A DNA stretch of 7,623 bases from Bacteroidota bacterium (GTDB lineage: Bacteria; Bacteroidota; Ignavibacteria; Ignavibacteriales; Ignavibacteriaceae), in NCBI GenBank assembly GCA_021778375.1, contig JAJYCM010000123.1:1-7623 (forward strand), in the 5' to 3' direction. The first letter of the stretch is position 1. Every line of letters starts with the position of its first letter. The notes under the pieces are model-generated. The model had not been told where the DNA came from and searched no databases. It saw only the letters and a list, made by a program, of their open reading frames with translations. The position numbers and the translations under genes were made by a program. This document shows positions 4,877 through 7,623 of the stretch, piece by piece.

Positions 4877-7623
4877 TTTTTTACATTCTCCTTTTGTAAC
4901 GCCTCATAATATTTTTTTATTAAATCTTCATAATCTTTTTTGTAGCCTTCTTGGGCGGCTTTATTTAATTCATCTTTAATTTTGTTAATATCTTTCTGGT
5001 TGGATAGATTGAGTTCTGACGGAGACTGGCGGGCTTCGTCTTTTCCTGCGATTGATTCCCTTTTATTCTCAAAATCCCTTTCGTTGATAGACCGCTGCGC
5101 ATCAAGCAAACGTGAGAGAATATGCTCCTGCTGTTGGACTGTCTTTTCATTTAAGTTGTCTGAGTTTAGATTTTTTACTATCTCTTGCATTTTCTTTGCG
5201 ATATCGTTAAGATCTGCGGGAATTTTTTTTGTTTCTCCAGATTTTTGTGCTTCTTTATTTAACTGCTCAAGAGATTTCCTTAACATTTCCTGTTGCTGCG
5301 CAATTTTTTGTAACTCTGCTTGTTGTTGTGCCGATAAATTTCCGCTCATCTCTTTTTGCAACATCTGTGTTAAATTATTCAAACTCATTTGTTGCCCCGA
5401 CATTTGTTGAAGCTGCTGCATCAAAGACATCATACCACCACCCTGCCCACTGCCTTTCATCATTGATTCCATACTGTTTTTCATCATCTCGGCGGCTTCA
5501 TTAAGCGATGCCATAGCTTTATTCTGGCTATTTGCAGATTGATTGGCGTTCCGGTTCTGCATTCCCTGCATTGATTGTTTCATCTCATTTTGCGCATCGC
5601 CTAAAGATTTCCCCATTTCCGGAGTAATAGAAAAAGTCTTTTGCGAAAGAGATGACATCTGCTGCATAACTTTATCAAGATTACTTTGTATTTCCTTTTG
5701 CTCGCGGGCATTTTTATCAAACGAAGAACTATTCGGATTCATATTTTCAGTTTGCTTTTGCAATTGCTCCTGATCTTTAGACAGCGTTAGAAGATTATTA
5801 GTAATTTTCATCATATCTTTAAAAGCTTGCATTTGGCTTTGCTGTGCCATTGATTTCTGAAGCTGCTGCATTTGCTGTTTCATCTGATTCATATTTTCGG
5901 AAATCTGAGATTGGTTTTGTTCAGCTTGCTGCATACTACTTTGCTTTATATCTTGAGAAGCTTTCTGCGAAGTTTCCGGATTTTGCTGTTTGTTAAATTG
6001 ATCTTTCAATTTAGCAAGCTGATCTTTAGGCATATCTTTCAACTCGTCCATTTTCTTTGAGAGCTCGTCCAGTTGCTTTGACATCTCTTTCAAATCCTGT
6101 GAAATTTCATCTTGCTTATTACTTAGCTGATTTTTCTGACGCTGGTTTGATTCGCTGCTGTTTTTAGTATCATTCTTTAATTCATTTTGATCTTTGGTTA
6201 TTTGTTCAGTCCGTTTTACCAATTCATCCATTTTCTGTTCTATTTGTATTTTTTTAAGAAGATTCATAGTTCTCTCAATGCTATTTTTAAATTGATCTTC
6301 GTTAAACTTCATATTTTCCATAGCATCTTGAGTTTGCTTCCGGTTCATATTTTGCAAGATATCTTGAAGCTTCTCCATTGCTTTCTTTAAATCGTCGTTT
6401 GCAATTTGATCAAACAACTTTTGCAGCTCCATATATTTCTGAAGTGTTTCTTTTGAAATAAGATTATTTTGTTGGAGGTTCTGCTGCATTTTTTCCAAGT
6501 TCTTCCCAACATCATTAACCTTGTCTTGGAGCTTTTTAAATTGGTCAACCGCTTGCTGAACTTTTTGTTTCTCCTGCCAGGAAATATCCTTTTTATCTTG
6601 TTTAAGTTCCTGGCTAATGTTGTCCATTTTTTGTTTAAGATCTTTTGCCTCCTTTAAAGTTTGACTGAGGTTTTGTTCACTTTCGTTTTGAGTTTTATCA
6701 GCATTAGTTAATAATTCATTTAAGGAAGGAACGCGCACAGTAAAGGAGGGTGACTTAGCTGATTTTGGTCCGCTAACATTATCGTTATCAAATACCTCCA
6801 TATAATAAGTAACTATATCATCGGCTGATAAATTAAGGGAAGACAAATTCCAAATGTAATTTACTTCTTGCTCGATTTGATTTTTGTTAATAGGAATTTC
6901 AATGGTTTTATATTCTTTATCTGGTTTTTCATTTTTAGATGAAGAAAGCTTGAAATGTAGAAGTAATTTCGTAAATCCATAATCGTCTGAAATTTTTGTG
7001 TCAAGCGAAAGGCGGTTATCGTTGGCTAACAAGACATCCTTATCAGGAGCAATAATTTCAATAGTGGGATAGGCATCATATAAAGCCTTAATATTATAAT
7101 TTATAGGAGAAAGGTTTTTATTATTACTTTCATCAGTTAATATTATTCTGTAATTATTGTCCTTATTAACTCTAAATCCTCCTTTCGCTAAGAAACCGGT
7201 TGCAACTAATTTTGTCATTGTAGAATCAGCAAATTCAATATGTGCCGCTTTTAGCTCATTAGTAGAAGAGATACTCAAATCGACATAACTTCCGAGCAGT
7301 GCAGTTATGTTCCCATTGTCTTTTTGTTTAACCGGAGCAATCTTTGAGTATGCTGGTGAAGTAATGCTCACATCAAGTGTTTTGATTATAGGGCGATTTA
7401 TAACATCAATAGAATATTCATCGCTTTTAATTTTCTCAGCAGCAGCATAATACTTAAAAGAATTGCGTACGGCGGGCATAATGAATTTAGATACTCCATT
7501 GGAATCAGAATAAAGCTGCTGGTTATGAAAATTTGTTTGATCATTTTCCTTAATGGTTAAAAAAACCTTTGGAGGAATTACTCCGCTTACTTTAACTAAA
7601 ATAGAAATGTTATCAAGATCGGA
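4873..7623 (-). CDS. DUF4175-type giant coiled-coil protein, 5' end beyond window
   Basis: The frame is open from the TAG at 4875-4873 to the right edge: 916 residues, with the N-terminus missing. A Met at 7479-7477 is internal, since the 48 residues before it (for example SGVIPPKVFLTI) continue the fold. Residues about 1-300 are beta-rich, Ig-like segments with the family hallmarks SDDYGF (212-217) and VTYYMEVFDNDNVSGPKSA (272-289). From about 308 to 890 the protein is almost wholly charged and Gln/Lys/Met-rich coiled coil, with a GSGQGGGMM patch (DNA about 5430-5460). The end carries the conserved HILSRLLDAQRSINERDFE block and a final GYKKDYEDLIKKYYEAL. Family members usually have membrane helices near the N-terminus, so an envelope-anchored scaffold with a large soluble domain is likely, but the function is not known. 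Similarity to SMC-like ATPases is only from coiled-coil composition; no Walker motif is present. No membrane segment lies in the visible part. Confidence 0.85.
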   Translation of the reverse strand, partial: SDLDNISILVKVSGVIPPKVFLTIKENDQTNFHNQQLYSDSNGVSKFIMPAVRNSFKYYAAAEKIKSDEYSIDVINRPIIKTLDVSITSPAYSKIAPVKQKDNGNITALLGSYVDLSISSTNELKAAHIEFADSTMTKLVATGFLAKGGFRVNKDNNYRIILTDESNNKNLSPINYNIKALYDAYPTIEIIAPDKDVLLANDNRLSLDTKISDDYGFTKLLLHFKLSSSKNEKPDKEYKTIEIPINKNQIEQEVNYIWNLSSLNLSADDIVTYYMEVFDNDNVSGPKSAKSPSFTVRVPSLNELLTNADKTQNESEQNLSQTLKEAKDLKQKMDNISQELKQDKKDISWQEKQKVQQAVDQFKKLQDKVNDVGKNLEKMQQNLQQNNLISKETLQKYMELQKLFDQIANDDLKKAMEKLQDILQNMNRKQTQDAMENMKFNEDQFKNSIERTMNLLKKIQIEQKMDELVKRTEQITKDQNELKNDTKNSSESNQRQKNQLSNKQDEISQDLKEMSKQLDELSKKMDELKDMPKDQLAKLKDQFNKQQNPETSQKASQDIKQSSMQQAEQNQSQISENMNQMKQQMQQLQKSMAQQSQMQAFKDMMKITNNLLTLSKDQEQLQKQTENMNPNSSSFDKNAREQKEIQSNLDKVMQQMSSLSQKTFSITPEMGKSLGDAQNEMKQSMQGMQNRNANQSANSQNKAMASLNEAAEMMKNSMESMMKGSGQGGGMMSLMQQLQQMSGQQMSLNNLTQMLQKEMSGNLSAQQQAELQKIAQQQEMLRKSLEQLNKEAQKSGETKKIPADLNDIAKKMQEIVKNLNSDNLNEKTVQQQEHILSRLLDAQRSINERDFENKRESIAGKDEARQSPSELNLSNQKDINKIKDELNKAAQEGYKKDYEDLIKKYYEALQKENVKN

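Noticed and set aside
4982..5410. 142-residue plus-strand Cys/Phe/Ser-rich frame opposite the DUF4175 gene
   Set aside because: It is the antisense of Gln/Lys-rich codons; its composition is explained by the opposite strand, and it has no domain pattern.
5270..6000. Repeated CTG/TTG/GCT-rich patches resembling a tandem repeat or CRISPR
   Set aside because: They are Gln-rich codons of the coiled-coil protein, with no fixed repeat unit or spacer length.
5872..6657. Several short hydrophobic plus-strand frames opposite the coiled coil
   Set aside because: Leu/Phe-rich membrane-like sequences arise as the reverse complement of Lys/Gln/Glu codons; none has a ribosome binding site or plausible context.

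Overview
The window is AT-rich DNA with tightly packed genes. It most resembles the Bacteroidetes/Chlorobi/Ignavibacteria group. The reasons are a very large Gln/Met-rich DUF4175-type protein, the C-terminal scrap of an outer-membrane beta-barrel typical of that group, and a TTTG/TAnnTTTG-like promoter. The assignment to phylum is inference; nothing here fixes a species.

Layout, left to right. (1) 1-564, minus strand: sugE/gdx (SMR-family guanidinium exporter) followed 40 nt downstream by a DinB-superfamily gene that runs off the left edge. (2) 565-1015: 451 nt without an intact gene, holding a candidate promoter for sugE, a 69-codon gene remnant with no start codon (756-965), and a GC-rich hairpin just after pckA. 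(3) 1016-3888, minus strand: an aspartate-type aminotransferase and ATP-dependent PEP carboxykinase, overlapping at ATGA and almost certainly one operon. Together they could convert aspartate to oxaloacetate and then to PEP for gluconeogenesis. (4) 3889-4024: a short divergent control region with a perfect 11-bp inverted repeat and a possible 19-codon leader ORF whose stop overlaps the next start (TAATG). (5) 4025-4876, plus strand: a cation diffusion facilitator whose metal-site residues (N-D-D-D) point to Mn2+ rather than Zn2+. (6) 4873-7623, minus strand: a DUF4175-type protein of at least 916 residues, converging on the transporter gene with a 4-nt overlap and open through the right edge, so its true start lies outside.

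No tRNA, rRNA, CRISPR array, insertion sequence or clear phage feature was seen. Most genes are ordinary housekeeping or transport genes. The less expected items are the beta-barrel remnant, the leader ORF and palindrome in front of the transporter, and the poorly understood DUF4175 giant. I see no convincing new multi-gene system.
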